Source: CAVPHV01 sp963821095 (GTDB lineage: Bacteria; Actinomycetota; Acidimicrobiia; Spongiisociales; UBA5794). From it: a DNA stretch of 64,000 nt. Positions within the stretch are counted from its first letter, which is position 1, and each line of letters begins with the position of its first letter. Under the pieces are notes generated by a model. The model did no database searches and was not told where the DNA came from. It was given only the letters and a program-made list of their open reading frames with translations. The stretch covers positions 8,676 to 72,675 of the forward strand of contig CAWGCJ010000014.1 of assembly GCA_963821095.1 (NCBI GenBank), given 5' to 3'. The position numbers were made by a program, and so were the translations under genes. Positions 8,046-16,208 of the stretch are shown piece after piece.

Positions 8046-8198
8046 TCAGGCTGCGGTGGCCAGCGTCGACGGATCGACGCACACCGGGCAGTCGGATGCC
8101 GGACAGCGATCCACCACGGTGAAAGCGACACCGGCGTCGGCAAGTGCCTTCTCGGCAGCAGCAAATGGGTCACATGGAGAGGCTGGGTTCGTCTTCAT
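8046..8198 (-). CDS. Small Cys-containing protein upstream of the oxidoreductase gene
   Basis: 50 codons, read by hand: it begins MKTNPASPCDPF, contains a predicted helix AAAEKALADAG, and ends with the Cys cluster CPASDCPVCVDP. No known family is recognised; CxxxxCPxC could bind a metal. There is no Shine-Dalgarno sequence. However, a -10-like TACCTT lies exactly six bases before the ATG, the same geometry seen at many other first genes here, which supports leaderless expression. It sits 78 bases upstream of the oxidoreductase start and could be its operon leader gene. The IS3 element ends only about 50 bases upstream of the start. Confidence 0.45.
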   Translation of the reverse strand: MKTNPASPCDPFAAAEKALADAGVAFTVVDRCPASDCPVCVDPSTLATAA

Positions 8199-8273
8199 AT
8201 CGGCAAGGTATCAACTTGGTGTGACATAAATCGGTGCGGCGGAACGTGTCAAGGGGAATGAGACAGGGGTTGC

Positions 8274-9281
8274 TCAGATGGCGATGGGTTCCTTCTCGGG
8301 CCGGTTGATCCAGGTGGCTTGGGGCACTGTGGGTGCTTGGGGTGGTTTTCGGAAGCGGTCGGGTCGGTTGGCGTAGGCGGCGTTGAGCACTCCTTGGCGT
8401 TTCTGGCGGATGATGTCGTCGAGGCCGTAGTGGACGTTGGCTGGGGTGTTGAGGCCGATACCGGAGTGGCGGTGTTCGTTGTTGTAGTACTCGAAGAAGG
8501 TTTCGCAGAATGATCGAGCCGCGGCGATGTTGGCGAACCGTTTGGGGAAGGTGGGTGAGTATTTCAGGGTCTTGAACTGCGCTTCGGAGTAGGGGTTGTC
8601 GTTGGACTGGTGTGGTCTGGAATGGCTTTGGAGCACGCCGAGGTCGGCGAGGAGTTGACTGACGGTGCGTGACGTCATCGAGCTGCCTCGATCGGCGTGG
8701 AGTGTCAACTGGTCGTGGTCGATGTCGTTGGTGTAGATGGCGTCGGCGATGAGTTGTTCGGCGAGCTTGGCGGATTCTGTGGGGGCGACGAGCCACCCCA
8801 CTACGTACCGGGAGTAGATGTCGAGGATCGTGTAGAGATGGAACCAGGTCCATTTGTAGGGGCCGGCGAGTTTGGTGATGTCCCAGCTCCAGACTTCGTT
8901 GGGGCCAACCGCGACCAGTTCGGGTTTGATCAGCGCCGGGCGGCGAGCCTGGGCTCGACGTTCCCTGACCTGGTGACGTTGGCGCAGCAGGCGATACATG
9001 GTCGAGACCGACGCCAGGTAGGTGCCTTCGTCCAACAGGGTGGCCCATATCTGGGCCGGTGCCTTGTCGCAGAACCGTTCTTCGTTCAGGGTCTCGATCA
9101 CGGTTTCAGCTTCGGTAGCTGTCAGGGCCCGAGGCGAGCGTCGTGGTATCGCAGGTCCATACCGGGGTCCCTGCCGTTGCCGGTAGTGGCTGGCACGAGA
9201 TCGTCCGAGGGCTTCACAGGCTCGTTTACGCCCAACGATGGGAGCGAGTTCGTCGACTGCGGCGTCCAAAATGGCGGTCAC
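8274..9281 (-). CDS. IS3-family transposase OrfB (DDE integrase)
   Basis: 335-residue catalytic subunit. An N-terminal helix-turn-helix_21-like region (VDELAPIVGRKRACEALGRSRASHYRQRQ) precedes the rve integrase core. The DDE residues are visible: Asp in VWSWDITKLAGP, Asp in LTLHADRGSSMTS, and Glu in NPYSEAQFKTLKY, followed by the K/R of the DDE(K) motif. The C-terminal end has YYNNEHRHSGIGLNTPANVHYG, typical of IS3 OrfB. The start GTG overlaps the orfA stop as GTGA, so expression is by translational coupling or by a -1 frameshift giving OrfAB. The stop lies 27 bases from the left end of the element. Confidence 0.93.
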   Translation of the reverse strand: MTAILDAAVDELAPIVGRKRACEALGRSRASHYRQRQGPRYGPAIPRRSPRALTATEAETVIETLNEERFCDKAPAQIWATLLDEGTYLASVSTMYRLLRQRHQVRERRAQARRPALIKPELVAVGPNEVWSWDITKLAGPYKWTWFHLYTILDIYSRYVVGWLVAPTESAKLAEQLIADAIYTNDIDHDQLTLHADRGSSMTSRTVSQLLADLGVLQSHSRPHQSNDNPYSEAQFKTLKYSPTFPKRFANIAAARSFCETFFEYYNNEHRHSGIGLNTPANVHYGLDDIIRQKRQGVLNAAYANRPDRFRKPPQAPTVPQATWINRPEKEPIAI

Positions 9282-9673
9282 GATTCGTCGGTGTCCGCGC
9301 TCTTTGAGATCTCCTCCAAGAGCGTGTGCACTTTTCCCTGGACCGTGATCACCGCCTCGGCCTGGGCCAGTTTGGTCTTCAGTCGCTCGTTCTCAGCCCG
9401 CAGCTTGGCCACCTCCGAACGGCTCGGCCCACCCCGACCACCGTCGCTCCGCCCGAGAGCGGCTTTCAACAGGCCCTGGCGATGTTGCCGCCGCCAGTCG
9501 GTGATCAAACTCGAGTAGAGGCCTTCCCTGCGCAAGATGGCGCCCTTCTCGCCGGTCTCGGATGCCCTGTCGTACTCGGCGAGGATCGACAACTTGTATT
9601 CCGGACTGAACGACCGGCGCACCGGATTCCTCAACGGCCTCCCACTCCCATCACTGGCAACAGCATCATCCAT
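9278..9673 (-). CDS. IS3-family transposase OrfA (helix-turn-helix subunit)
   Basis: 131 residues from ATG 9673; a longer start at 9718 would fall on the very tip of the element, so I prefer 9673. It contains the DNA-binding HTH of IS3 OrfA (RRSFSPEYKLSILAEYDRA ... ILRREGLYSSLITDWRRQ) and then a leucine-zipper-like coiled coil, VAKLRAENERLKTKLAQAEAVI, for oligomerisation. It overlaps orfB by four bases. I see no classical A6G slippery run at the junction, so stop-start coupling is likelier than programmed frameshifting. Confidence 0.9.
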   Translation of the reverse strand: MDDAVASDGSGRPLRNPVRRSFSPEYKLSILAEYDRASETGEKGAILRREGLYSSLITDWRRQHRQGLLKAALGRSDGGRGGPSRSEVAKLRAENERLKTKLAQAEAVITVQGKVHTLLEEISKSADTDES

Positions 9674-9877
9674 ATGCCAAGTATCGGCCCTATAGATCGC
9701 TGCCCGCTTGTTTCCCACAACGGTTCACCTTTGCGGGGGCCGGGTGCCGGGTACTCGGTACCGATTCTCGCCGGCGCCCAAACGCCCACGAGCCGCGATC
9801 CTCGGCGCCGGCGAGCCCCAAATTCGCTCGTCCGCAGCGGTAGAGTCGCCAAACCACAACGTCACCCAGGAGAACCC

Positions 9878-10201
9878 ATGGAGCTGAAGCGGTACGACGA
9901 GGTCGAATCCTTCCCTTTCGGCAACCTCGAGATCCGAGATATGACACCGAGCGTCTTTCGGGAGGCCAAGATGGCCGAGGTCGAGGTGCCCATCGGCGCC
10001 GACAACCCTCCCTACGCTGCTGCCGAGAACGAGAAGGTCTACGTCGGGATGAGCGGCGACATCGAGTTCAAGGTGGCCGGAGAGAGCGTCCGGATCCGTC
10101 GCGGGGACGTGCTGGTCATCAATCGCGGAGAGCAGTACAGCTACCACAACGGGGGCTACGAGCAGGGCCGCCTGTTTGTTATCCAAGCTCCGGCGGTCTG
10201 A
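9878..10201 (+). CDS. Cupin-domain protein
   Basis: 107-residue single-domain cupin. The beta-barrel motifs are visible: PYAAAENEKVYVGMSGDIEFKV (motif 1, with Glu/His-poor ligands) and VRIRRGDVLVINRGEQYSYHNGG (motif 2, with His). Cupins bind a metal or a small molecule; with few His residues in motif 1 this one may be a non-enzymatic sensor or sugar binder. The start at 9878 follows CCCAGGAGAA, a good ribosome-binding site; the frame is open far upstream into the IS element but that part is not coding. It lies 150 bases from the right end of the IS3 element. Function unknown. Confidence 0.75.
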   Translation: MELKRYDEVESFPFGNLEIRDMTPSVFREAKMAEVEVPIGADNPPYAAAENEKVYVGMSGDIEFKVAGESVRIRRGDVLVINRGEQYSYHNGGYEQGRLFVIQAPAV

Positions 10202-10210
10202 TCGGAACGG

Positions 10211-10876
10211 CTACCGGGCGAGCGGGACGACGTAGAGGTACGCCGCAGTGAAGTGGACGACGGACGCAATCACCACAAACACGTGAAATAGTTCGTGATA
10301 TGAGAACACCCGGGGCCAGAGGCGGGGCCGGTTCGTGACGAGAAACACCATGCCGATGGTGTAGAGCAACCCACCGGCGGCGAGCAAAGCAACGGTGATC
10401 CAGCCCGCCTCGTTGGCGATCGGGATCATCAGCGGCAGCGACAACCATCCGAGCGTCGTCATGAGGGCGATCGAGAAGTTGAACTGCTCGCGTGGGAAGA
10501 AGGCGATGTGGCCGATGCCAAATACGGCAATTCCCCAGCAGACGCCGAGGCAGAGCCAGCGCAGCCAGCCATCGAATAGGATCACCGCAAATGGGGTGAA
10601 TGTGGCGGCGATCAGGACAAAGATCATGGAGTGGTCGAGTCGCTGCATTCGCTTCTTCCAGGCGTCTGCCCAGGGGATGGAGTGGTAGAGCGAACTGGTT
10701 GTGTAGAGCGCCATCAGGCCGAGCCCAAAGACCACAACGGCGGCTCGGCTCGGCCATGAGGGGGCTCGGAGCAGGAGGAAGATCGTCCCGGCAATGGCGG
10801 CAAGTGCGGCGCCGCCATGGAGAAACCCACGGACGGGGTTCTGCATTTTGCCGAGGGTGAAACGGGTGTGATGCAT
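10211..10876 (-). CDS. trhA: Hemolysin III / PAQR-family membrane protein
   Basis: 221-residue, seven-helix membrane protein of the HlyIII (TrhA) family. The conserved metal-site motifs are present: SSLYHS after helix 2, LDHSMIFVLIAATFTP in helix 3, and the C-terminal SYHELFHVFVVIASVVHF, providing the Ser/Asp/His set seen in PAQR hydrolases. Bacterial TrhA proteins tune membrane fluidity with fatty-acid desaturation or sphingoid-type lipids; cytolysis itself is not expected. It is convergent with the cupin gene (nine bases between the stops) and divergent from the AtuA-like gene. Confidence 0.87.
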   Translation of the reverse strand: MHHTRFTLGKMQNPVRGFLHGGAALAAIAGTIFLLLRAPSWPSRAAVVVFGLGLMALYTTSSLYHSIPWADAWKKRMQRLDHSMIFVLIAATFTPFAVILFDGWLRWLCLGVCWGIAVFGIGHIAFFPREQFNFSIALMTTLGWLSLPLMIPIANEAGWITVALLAAGGLLYTIGMVFLVTNRPRLWPRVFSYHELFHVFVVIASVVHFTAAYLYVVPLAR

Positions 10877-10982
10877 GACTCTCAGTATGGCTTATGTGGC
10901 GATTGTCCGCTACGGCGGCAATTATTGGGCGCCGGCTCTGATTCCATCGACCGGCCGGGCGGCGTTCTGAAGGAGGTCGATC

Positions 10983-12740
10983 GTGACTGCGGATGTGCTG
11001 CGTATCGCCAACTGCTCGGGTTTCTTCGGGGACCGTCATGCGGCGGCACGAGAGATGGTCGGTGGCGGTCCAATCGACGTGCTCACCGGCGACTACCTGG
11101 CCGAGCTGACTATGGCGATTCTGATGCGGCAACGGATGAAGGACCCGGCAGCCGGGTACGCCCGCACCTTCCTCACCCAGATGGAAGAGGTGCTCGCCGA
11201 CTGCGTCGGGCGCGGCATCAAGGTGGTTGCCAATGCAGGCGGGTTGAACCCAAGCGGGCTTGCCGCGGCGGTGCAGGAACTCGCCACCCGGCTCGGTGTC
11301 TCGATCACCGTGGCCACGGTCACCGGCGATGACCTCATGCCCCGAGCCGGCGAGTTGAGCGGCGAGCTCACCAACATGGCGACGGGGGAGCGCCTCGAAA
11401 ACCGAGGGCTGACCTTGGTGACGGCCAACGCCTATCTCGGCGGTTGGGGAATTGCAGCCGCGCTCTCTCGGGGCGCCGACGTCGTGGTGACGGGCAGGGT
11501 CACGGATGCCGCGCTCGTAGTCGGCCCGGCGGCTTGGCGATTCGGCTGGGAGCGAGACGATTGGGATGCCCTCGCCGGCGCCGTCGTCGCCGGGCATGTC
11601 ATCGAGTGCGGCGCCCAGGCCACCGGCGGCAACTACAGCTTCTTCGCCGAGGTGCCCGGCATCGACCGGCCCGGGTTCCCGATTGCCGAGGTCCACTCGG
11701 ATGGGAGTTCGGTCATCACCAAACATCCCGGCACCGGTGGACTCGTCTCGGTTGGCACGGTGACGGCACAACTTCTCTATGAGATCGGCCCTCCGGGCTA
11801 CCTGAACCCGGATGTCGTGGCGAGGATCGACACTGTTGAACTCCATCAGGATGGGCCGGATCGAGTGGTGATCGCCGGCGTGAGGGGAGAGCCGCCGCCG
11901 CCGACGACCAAGGTGGCCGGCACTGCCCTGGCAGGCTTCCGCAACTCATTCACCTTTGTCCTCGCCGGGCTCGACATCGAGGCGAAGGCGGCGATGGTTG
12001 AGTCGGCGTTGTGGGCTGAACTCGGTGGCAAAGAGCGATTCACCGCCGTTGATGTGCAGTTGCTGCGCACCGACCAGGAGAACCCCGTCTCCAACGAGGC
12101 GGCCTTCGCTCACCTGAAAGTCACCGTGATGGATCCGGACCGGCTCAAGGTCGGCCGTATGTTCTCCAATGCCGCCGTGGGCCTTGCGTTGGCCAACTAC
12201 CCGGGGTTCACCATGACGGCTCCTCCGGGACCGGAGTCGCCAAACGTCGTGTACTGGCCTGCCCTCGTGGCCCAGCCGCCGAGCTTCGTCACCGTCGACG
12301 GCGAGACGGTCGAGGTTCCACCGACTGTGGCCGCTCGTGCCGCGACGGCCGTCGACCCGGGTCGACTCCCGGAGGTTGCTGCGTCGGCCTTGGCTGGCGA
12401 TGACGTGGTGGTGGCCCCGATCGGCAGGGTGGTCGGGGCGCGGTCCGGCGACAAGGGCGGAGATGCCAACCTCGGCGTGTGGGCCCGCAACGACACCACA
12501 TACGCGTGGCTCGATGCCTTCCTGACTACCGAGCGGCTGCAGGGACTGCTCCCGGAGACGGTCGGCCTCACCGTGGAACGGTACCGGCTACCGAACCTGC
12601 GAGCGATCAACTTCGTCCTAGTTGGGTTTCTCGGTGAGGGGGTGGCTTCTTCGTCCAAACTCGATCCGCAGGCGAAGAGTCTGGGGGAGTATTTCCGGGC
12701 GAAGCTGGTACCGATACCCGAGGGCCTACTCGCCTACTGA
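10983..12740 (+). CDS. Acyclic terpene utilisation AtuA-family protein
   Basis: 585-residue DUF1446/AtuA protein. The N-terminal domain shows LRIANCSGFFGDR, GDYLAELTMAILMRQR, VVANAGGLNPSGLAAAV and GRVTDAALVVGPAAWRFGW, the standard AtuA pattern. A C-terminal AtuA-like ferredoxin-fold region follows (ARSGDKGGDANLGVWARN ... LPNLRAINFVL). In Pseudomonas atuA belongs to the citronellol/geraniol catabolic cluster, but its biochemical role is unsettled, and here it stands alone without the carboxylase or acyl-CoA genes. It starts with GTG after AAGGAGGTCGATC, an excellent ribosome-binding site. It converges with the next gene, overlapping seven bases. Confidence 0.83.
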   Translation: MTADVLRIANCSGFFGDRHAAAREMVGGGPIDVLTGDYLAELTMAILMRQRMKDPAAGYARTFLTQMEEVLADCVGRGIKVVANAGGLNPSGLAAAVQELATRLGVSITVATVTGDDLMPRAGELSGELTNMATGERLENRGLTLVTANAYLGGWGIAAALSRGADVVVTGRVTDAALVVGPAAWRFGWERDDWDALAGAVVAGHVIECGAQATGGNYSFFAEVPGIDRPGFPIAEVHSDGSSVITKHPGTGGLVSVGTVTAQLLYEIGPPGYLNPDVVARIDTVELHQDGPDRVVIAGVRGEPPPPTTKVAGTALAGFRNSFTFVLAGLDIEAKAAMVESALWAELGGKERFTAVDVQLLRTDQENPVSNEAAFAHLKVTVMDPDRLKVGRMFSNAAVGLALANYPGFTMTAPPGPESPNVVYWPALVAQPPSFVTVDGETVEVPPTVAARAATAVDPGRLPEVAASALAGDDVVVAPIGRVVGARSGDKGGDANLGVWARNDTTYAWLDAFLTTERLQGLLPETVGLTVERYRLPNLRAINFVLVGFLGEGVASSSKLDPQAKSLGEYFRAKLVPIPEGLLAY

Positions 12741-13126
12741 GCGCCGCGTCCGATGCCGGCGCGCTTGAGGACCGCAGCCGGAACCCCGGCTTCACGCCAT
12801 GCGGTGTAGGAGATCCCCTTGCGAGCGGAGTACGCCCCGGCGTATTCGACGAACCCGTCCTCGAGCGTTGCGAGGTCGGCCGCATCGGCCAGCTGGGCGA
12901 GCTGGGTTTCGATATCGATTCGCTGTTGGATCAGGTCGAGACGCTTCAGCGGATCCGTCTCGTCGCCGATGCGCACGTCGACCTGTTCGAGGCGATTGGT
13001 CAACGTTTCGGGGGTGACCGGGCGGCCGGGGCGCCGCGTCCCGAGTGCCTCGAGGTAGCGCTTCAGGGCCCGAGACTGGCGGCGACCTTCGGCGAGCGCT
13101 GCCTTGTGTTCATCTGACATGGCCAT
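12734..13126 (-). CDS. Conserved hypothetical protein, helical
   Basis: 130 residues, mostly helical and charged. The N-terminal MSDEHKAALAEGRRQSRALKRYLEAL and the central LTNRLEQVDVRIGDETDPLKRLDLIQQRIDIETQLAQL look like a short coiled coil. The C-terminal part KGISYTAWREAGVPAAVLKRAGI resembles a small DNA-binding or ribosome-associated helix-turn-helix in which ISYTAWREAGV would pair with the following helix. I recall similar proteins in Actinobacteria but no assigned function. ATG 13126 is preceded by GGAGG. It converges on the AtuA gene and is divergent from the cis-prenyltransferase gene. Confidence 0.7.
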   Translation of the reverse strand: MAMSDEHKAALAEGRRQSRALKRYLEALGTRRPGRPVTPETLTNRLEQVDVRIGDETDPLKRLDLIQQRIDIETQLAQLADAADLATLEDGFVEYAGAYSARKGISYTAWREAGVPAAVLKRAGIGRGAQ

Positions 13127-13229
13127 GAAGTACCTCCGGGACAGGAAGAATCGGGTGCCCGGCCAATACTGGCACGGGAACGGAGCGTACGGGCCGGCTC
13201 GTTACTCCAATAGAGTGGGAGCAACTCCT

Positions 13230-14012
13230 ATGAAACCAAAAGAGATCATCAAGCAACCGCTCTACCGGGTGTACGAGACCCGGCTGCTCGGTCACATGGA
13301 TCGTTCCCGCTTGCCGCGGCACATCGGCGTGATTCACGATGGTCATCGGCGCTACGCCCGTGCCGAGCGGTTGCCCGACTACGCGGCCAGCTATCGGGTC
13401 GGTATGAGCAAGTTCATCGACTTCCTCCACTGGACGGACGAATTGGAGATAGAGGCCGTCACCTGCTGGCTGCTGTCGACGGAGAACCTGGAGCGCCCGG
13501 CTGAGGAGCTGGAGCCCTACTACGACGTGCTGATCGAGCTCTTCGAGAGCATTCCGGAGGCGGTGCAGGGTCACGATGTGAAGGTTGCCTTCATCGGAAG
13601 TCTTGATTTGCTGCCGGCTCGGCTGGTCGAGGCGGCCAAGCGTCTCTCTGAGAAGTGCGGAACCGGAAAACGCAGGATCACGATCGCCCTCGCCTACGGC
13701 GGCAGGCAGGAGATCATCGACGCCGTGCGCGATCTGGTCGGCAAGTTGGCTGCGAACGGTGCCGCGCCGGAAGAGATCGCCGCCGGGATCGACGCCACCT
13801 CGTTGGCCAGCCATCTCTACACCGCAGACCTCCCCGACCCCGACCTCGTCATCCGTACCAGCGGCGAAGCCAGACTCTCCGGCTTTCTGCTGTGGCAATC
13901 TGCCTACGCGGAGTACTCGTTTGTCGATGTGTACTGGCCGGCCTTCCGGCGGGTCGATTTTCTCAGGGCGTTGCGCGATTTCTCCCTGCGCAATCGTCGC
14001 TACGGCAAGTAG
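13230..14012 (+). CDS. Cis-prenyltransferase (isoprenyl transferase), short-chain-like subfamily
   Basis: 260-residue Z-type prenyl diphosphate synthase (UppS fold). The active-site loop reads HIGVIHDGHRRYAR: the essential Asp and Arg are kept, but the usual Asn and Trp of DGNxRWA are His and Tyr. STENLERP and the C-terminal dimer motif RTSGEARLSGFLLWQSAYAEYSF are as expected. YRVG in place of GHxxG, and ENL in place of ENW, resemble mycobacterial Rv1086-type short-chain (Z-FPP) synthases, so the product may be shorter than undecaprenyl diphosphate. The start ATG 13230 follows GTGGGAGCAACTCCT. The frame is open upstream of this, but that part overlaps the divergent gene. Confidence 0.85.
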   Translation: MKPKEIIKQPLYRVYETRLLGHMDRSRLPRHIGVIHDGHRRYARAERLPDYAASYRVGMSKFIDFLHWTDELEIEAVTCWLLSTENLERPAEELEPYYDVLIELFESIPEAVQGHDVKVAFIGSLDLLPARLVEAAKRLSEKCGTGKRRITIALAYGGRQEIIDAVRDLVGKLAANGAAPEEIAAGIDATSLASHLYTADLPDPDLVIRTSGEARLSGFLLWQSAYAEYSFVDVYWPAFRRVDFLRALRDFSLRNRRYGK

Positions 14013-14028
14013 CCCGTAGCCTGCCGAG

Positions 14029-15375
14029 ATGCGTTTGCTCATTGCCGTGGCGTGTTGTCTTGTCCTCGCGGCGTGCACGTCTTCGACCGACGACGCGGCC
14101 GAGGAATCCCCGGCTACTGCAGCGCCGACCGCAACACTGGCACCGACCACAACGACGACCACGCTCCCACCCCGGCAGGCGTTGTGCCTCTCCGCCGCCG
14201 AGCAACTGGCGGTCCACGGTGGCGTCGCCATCCACGTCACCGATATGGCGGGCCAGGAGCTCGGCGTATTCGGCGCCGACGACGAGATCCTTGCTGACGT
14301 AGCGCCGGTCGGATCCGAATTGCGGTTCACCTATCACGCTCCAGACGGGACACCAACCGAGGTGAGTTGGACGCAGACGGTGGCAGGCGATCCCGGGTGG
14401 GATGAGGTCGAGCAGCCCTGGCGAGAAGATGGTGTTGCGGAACAGATCGTGCTCGGCTGGCAGGTCGGCACCAATCAACAGACCCACCTCGGTCAGCTGG
14501 CGGCGGCGCCGCAGGTGAACGTGGTCTCGCCGATCTGGTGGCACATCGTGGACGACGGGTCGCTCGAAGACCGATCCAACCCGGATTACGTCGCGGCAGC
14601 CGCCGAACGCGGTGTCACGTTGTGGCCGGCAATCCAATCGTTGGACGCCGAGGCTGTCGCGGCGTTCTTGACAGGTGACGGTGGGCCTCAGGCGGCGGCC
14701 GCTGACGTTGCGGCCCGTGCCGCCGCGGCCGGCGTGGCCGGGGTCAACGTCGACATCGAGGGTTACAACGCCGACGAGGCGCAGCTCGTCGTCGAGTTTG
14801 TCTCCGGGCTCACCGAACGCGTCCACGAGTGGGGTGGTGTGGTGTCGGTCGATGTGGTGCCCCGGTCCGATCTGTGGGAGGTCACGCCGGAATCGTACGA
14901 GTTCTGGTCGACCGCGCCGCTGCGCCGTGAGCTGGCAGCAGCCTCGGACTTCGTGATCCTGATGGCGTACGACCAGCACAACCCGCTCCGCCCGGCGGGT
15001 CCGGTGGCCGACCCCGGGTGGGTCGAAGAGGTGCTGGCCTATGAGTTGCGTTACTCCGATCCTCACCGGGTGATCCTTGGGGTGCCGATGTACGGGCGGA
15101 TATGGAACGAAGCGGACATCGACTCGCCCCGGGCCGTTGGTATCGGCGCCATCGTCGCTACGGCCGCCGCCGGCGAGGTGCAGAACGACCCCCAGTTCTT
15201 GGTCCCGCGGGTGGAACTTGGCGACGGTCGCTTCACCTGGCTCGAGGACTACACCGCGTTCAGAGTCCGCGCCGGCCTGGTGCCCGAGTACGGGCTGAGC
15301 GGCTGGGCGGCGTGGCGACTCGGCCTCGATACACCGGAGGCGTGGAACCAGTTGAACCCCATGTTGGACGGCTGA
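14029..15375 (+). CDS. GH18-like glycoside hydrolase lipoprotein
   Basis: 448-residue secreted lipoprotein. The signal peptide ends in the lipobox LVLAAC (Cys about residue 15), followed by a Thr/Pro/Ala-rich linker to about residue 50. The catalytic domain resembles SpoVS/YaaH-type family 18 hydrolases: GVAGVNVDIEGYN contains the DxE of the GH18 active site, FVILMAYDQH supplies the conserved Tyr-Asp, and the barrel ends with YGLSGWAAWRLG. The likely substrate is peptidoglycan or chitin-like glycan outside the membrane. It has no Shine-Dalgarno; TAGCCT lies six bases before the ATG (leaderless). It converges with the phosphatase gene. Confidence 0.82.
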   Translation: MRLLIAVACCLVLAACTSSTDDAAEESPATAAPTATLAPTTTTTTLPPRQALCLSAAEQLAVHGGVAIHVTDMAGQELGVFGADDEILADVAPVGSELRFTYHAPDGTPTEVSWTQTVAGDPGWDEVEQPWREDGVAEQIVLGWQVGTNQQTHLGQLAAAPQVNVVSPIWWHIVDDGSLEDRSNPDYVAAAAERGVTLWPAIQSLDAEAVAAFLTGDGGPQAAAADVAARAAAAGVAGVNVDIEGYNADEAQLVVEFVSGLTERVHEWGGVVSVDVVPRSDLWEVTPESYEFWSTAPLRRELAAASDFVILMAYDQHNPLRPAGPVADPGWVEEVLAYELRYSDPHRVILGVPMYGRIWNEADIDSPRAVGIGAIVATAAAGEVQNDPQFLVPRVELGDGRFTWLEDYTAFRVRAGLVPEYGLSGWAAWRLGLDTPEAWNQLNPMLDG

Positions 15376-15390
15376 GTGCCGAGGGTCTGG

Positions 15391-16077
15391 TCACCGAGTC
15401 CGCAGCGAAGGCATTAGGTGTTCCTGATCGTTGAACGCCCGCAAGCTGAAGACGTGCTCGCCGGCCAGTGGCACCGTGCTGATGCGGGCCAGCGAGGCGT
15501 GGCCGAGCACGAAGCGCTCCCACTCCCATGGCGTTGGTTCGGCGCCGAGCAGGAATCCAAGTGCGGTCGAGTTGGTACCGGCGTGGGCAACGATCACGAT
15601 CCGCTTCGGGTCCGTGTCCACGTGCCAGAGGTGGGGTCGCCCGCGGTCGTCGGGCCTGACGGACCGGTCGGCGAGGATCCGGGTCATCGCCGAGGTGATC
15701 CGATCGTGGAAATCGCGGAAGCGCTCGCCTCCGGCGAGGCCCTCCCACCATTCTTCAGGGCTGCGGTCCCGGCTCTCGGCGAAGATTCGGTGTACATCCT
15801 CGGCCTTGATGCCTTGCCACTCGGGCAGCCGCAATTCGGTGAGCCCATCGATGGTCGTCGGCGTGATCCCGGTCGCCTCCACCAGCGGTGCCGCGGTCTG
15901 CTGAGCTCGCAGCGCCGGCGAAACCAGGATCTCGCTGATTGGAGTCGTGTCGTTGGCAAGCCGCTCCGCGGCGAGGCGAGCCTGTTGCTCCCCGAGTTCG
16001 GTGAGGTACGGATTGGATTGGTTCAGCTCGTCGACGCTCCACGCCGGCTGTCCATGACGGATGAAGATGAATTCCAT
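15391..16077 (-). CDS. Histidine phosphatase family protein
   Basis: 228-residue phosphoglycerate-mutase-like phosphatase. It starts MEFIFIRHGQPAW (RHG with the nucleophilic His), has LTELGEQQARLAAERL, the second-half acidic residue in GLTELRLPEWQG, and the distal catalytic His in IVIVAHAGTNSTALGFLLG. Substrates in this superfamily vary widely (sugar phosphates, nucleotides, cobalamin precursors), so none is assigned. I start at ATG 16077: a -10-like TACTCT lies seven bases upstream, and the RHG motif must be close to the N-terminus, so the in-frame start at 16107 is less likely. Confidence 0.87.
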   Translation of the reverse strand: MEFIFIRHGQPAWSVDELNQSNPYLTELGEQQARLAAERLANDTTPISEILVSPALRAQQTAAPLVEATGITPTTIDGLTELRLPEWQGIKAEDVHRIFAESRDRSPEEWWEGLAGGERFRDFHDRITSAMTRILADRSVRPDDRGRPHLWHVDTDPKRIVIVAHAGTNSTALGFLLGAEPTPWEWERFVLGHASLARISTVPLAGEHVFSLRAFNDQEHLMPSLRTR

Positions 16078-16132
16078 GGCCGAGAGAGTACTGAGCCGCC
16101 ACCCCAATCACCCGCCCCCAGCGCCGAAACCC

Positions 16133-16192
16133 ACCCGTTCCTGCGTGGTTGGCGTACGCGGTTTCTAGTACCTGAGCCACGCCGGAACAGGT
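16133..16192. repeat. Imperfect palindromic extragenic element B
   Basis: 60 bases between two divergent genes. Left arm ACCCGTTCCTGCGTGGTT pairs with right arm GCCACGCCGGAACAGGT with two mismatches. Read on the minus strand the right arm is CTGTTCCGGCGTGGCTCA, nearly the same as the left arm of element A at 4319 (CTGTTCCGGCGTGGTTCA). The interior holds GGCGTACGCGG. This sharing over 12 kb shows a repeat family rather than a chance hairpin. Confidence 0.65.
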
Positions 16193-16208
16193 AAGGGACC
16201 CTGCAAAT

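Larger units (their letters stand above)
8247..9719 (-). mobile_element. Complete IS3-family insertion sequence
   Basis: About 1473 bp, bounded by TGTC... at 8247 and ...CACA at 9719, the canonical TG/CA ends. The ends form imperfect inverted repeats: TGTCAAGGGGAATGAG aligns with the reverse complement of the right end, TGTGGGAAACAAG, allowing gaps. Three-base direct repeats ACG flank it at 8244-8246 and 9720-9722, consistent with an IS3 target duplication. It encodes orfA and orfB in the expected overlapping arrangement on the minus strand. Both genes look intact, so the element may be active. The ends were found by eye, so each could be off by a few bases. Confidence 0.8.

Noticed and set aside
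9674..9718. Upstream GTG start for IS3 orfA at 9718
   Set aside because: It would place the start codon on the terminal bases of the element; ATG 9673 is more reasonable.
9720..9727. Right end of the IS at GGTTCA (9727)
   Set aside because: No matching target duplication; ends at 8247 and 9719 give TG/CA termini and ACG flanks.
10179..11846. 555-codon minus-strand ORF spanning the hemolysin III and AtuA region
   Set aside because: Conflicts with two well-supported genes on both strands; composition typical of shadow ORFs.
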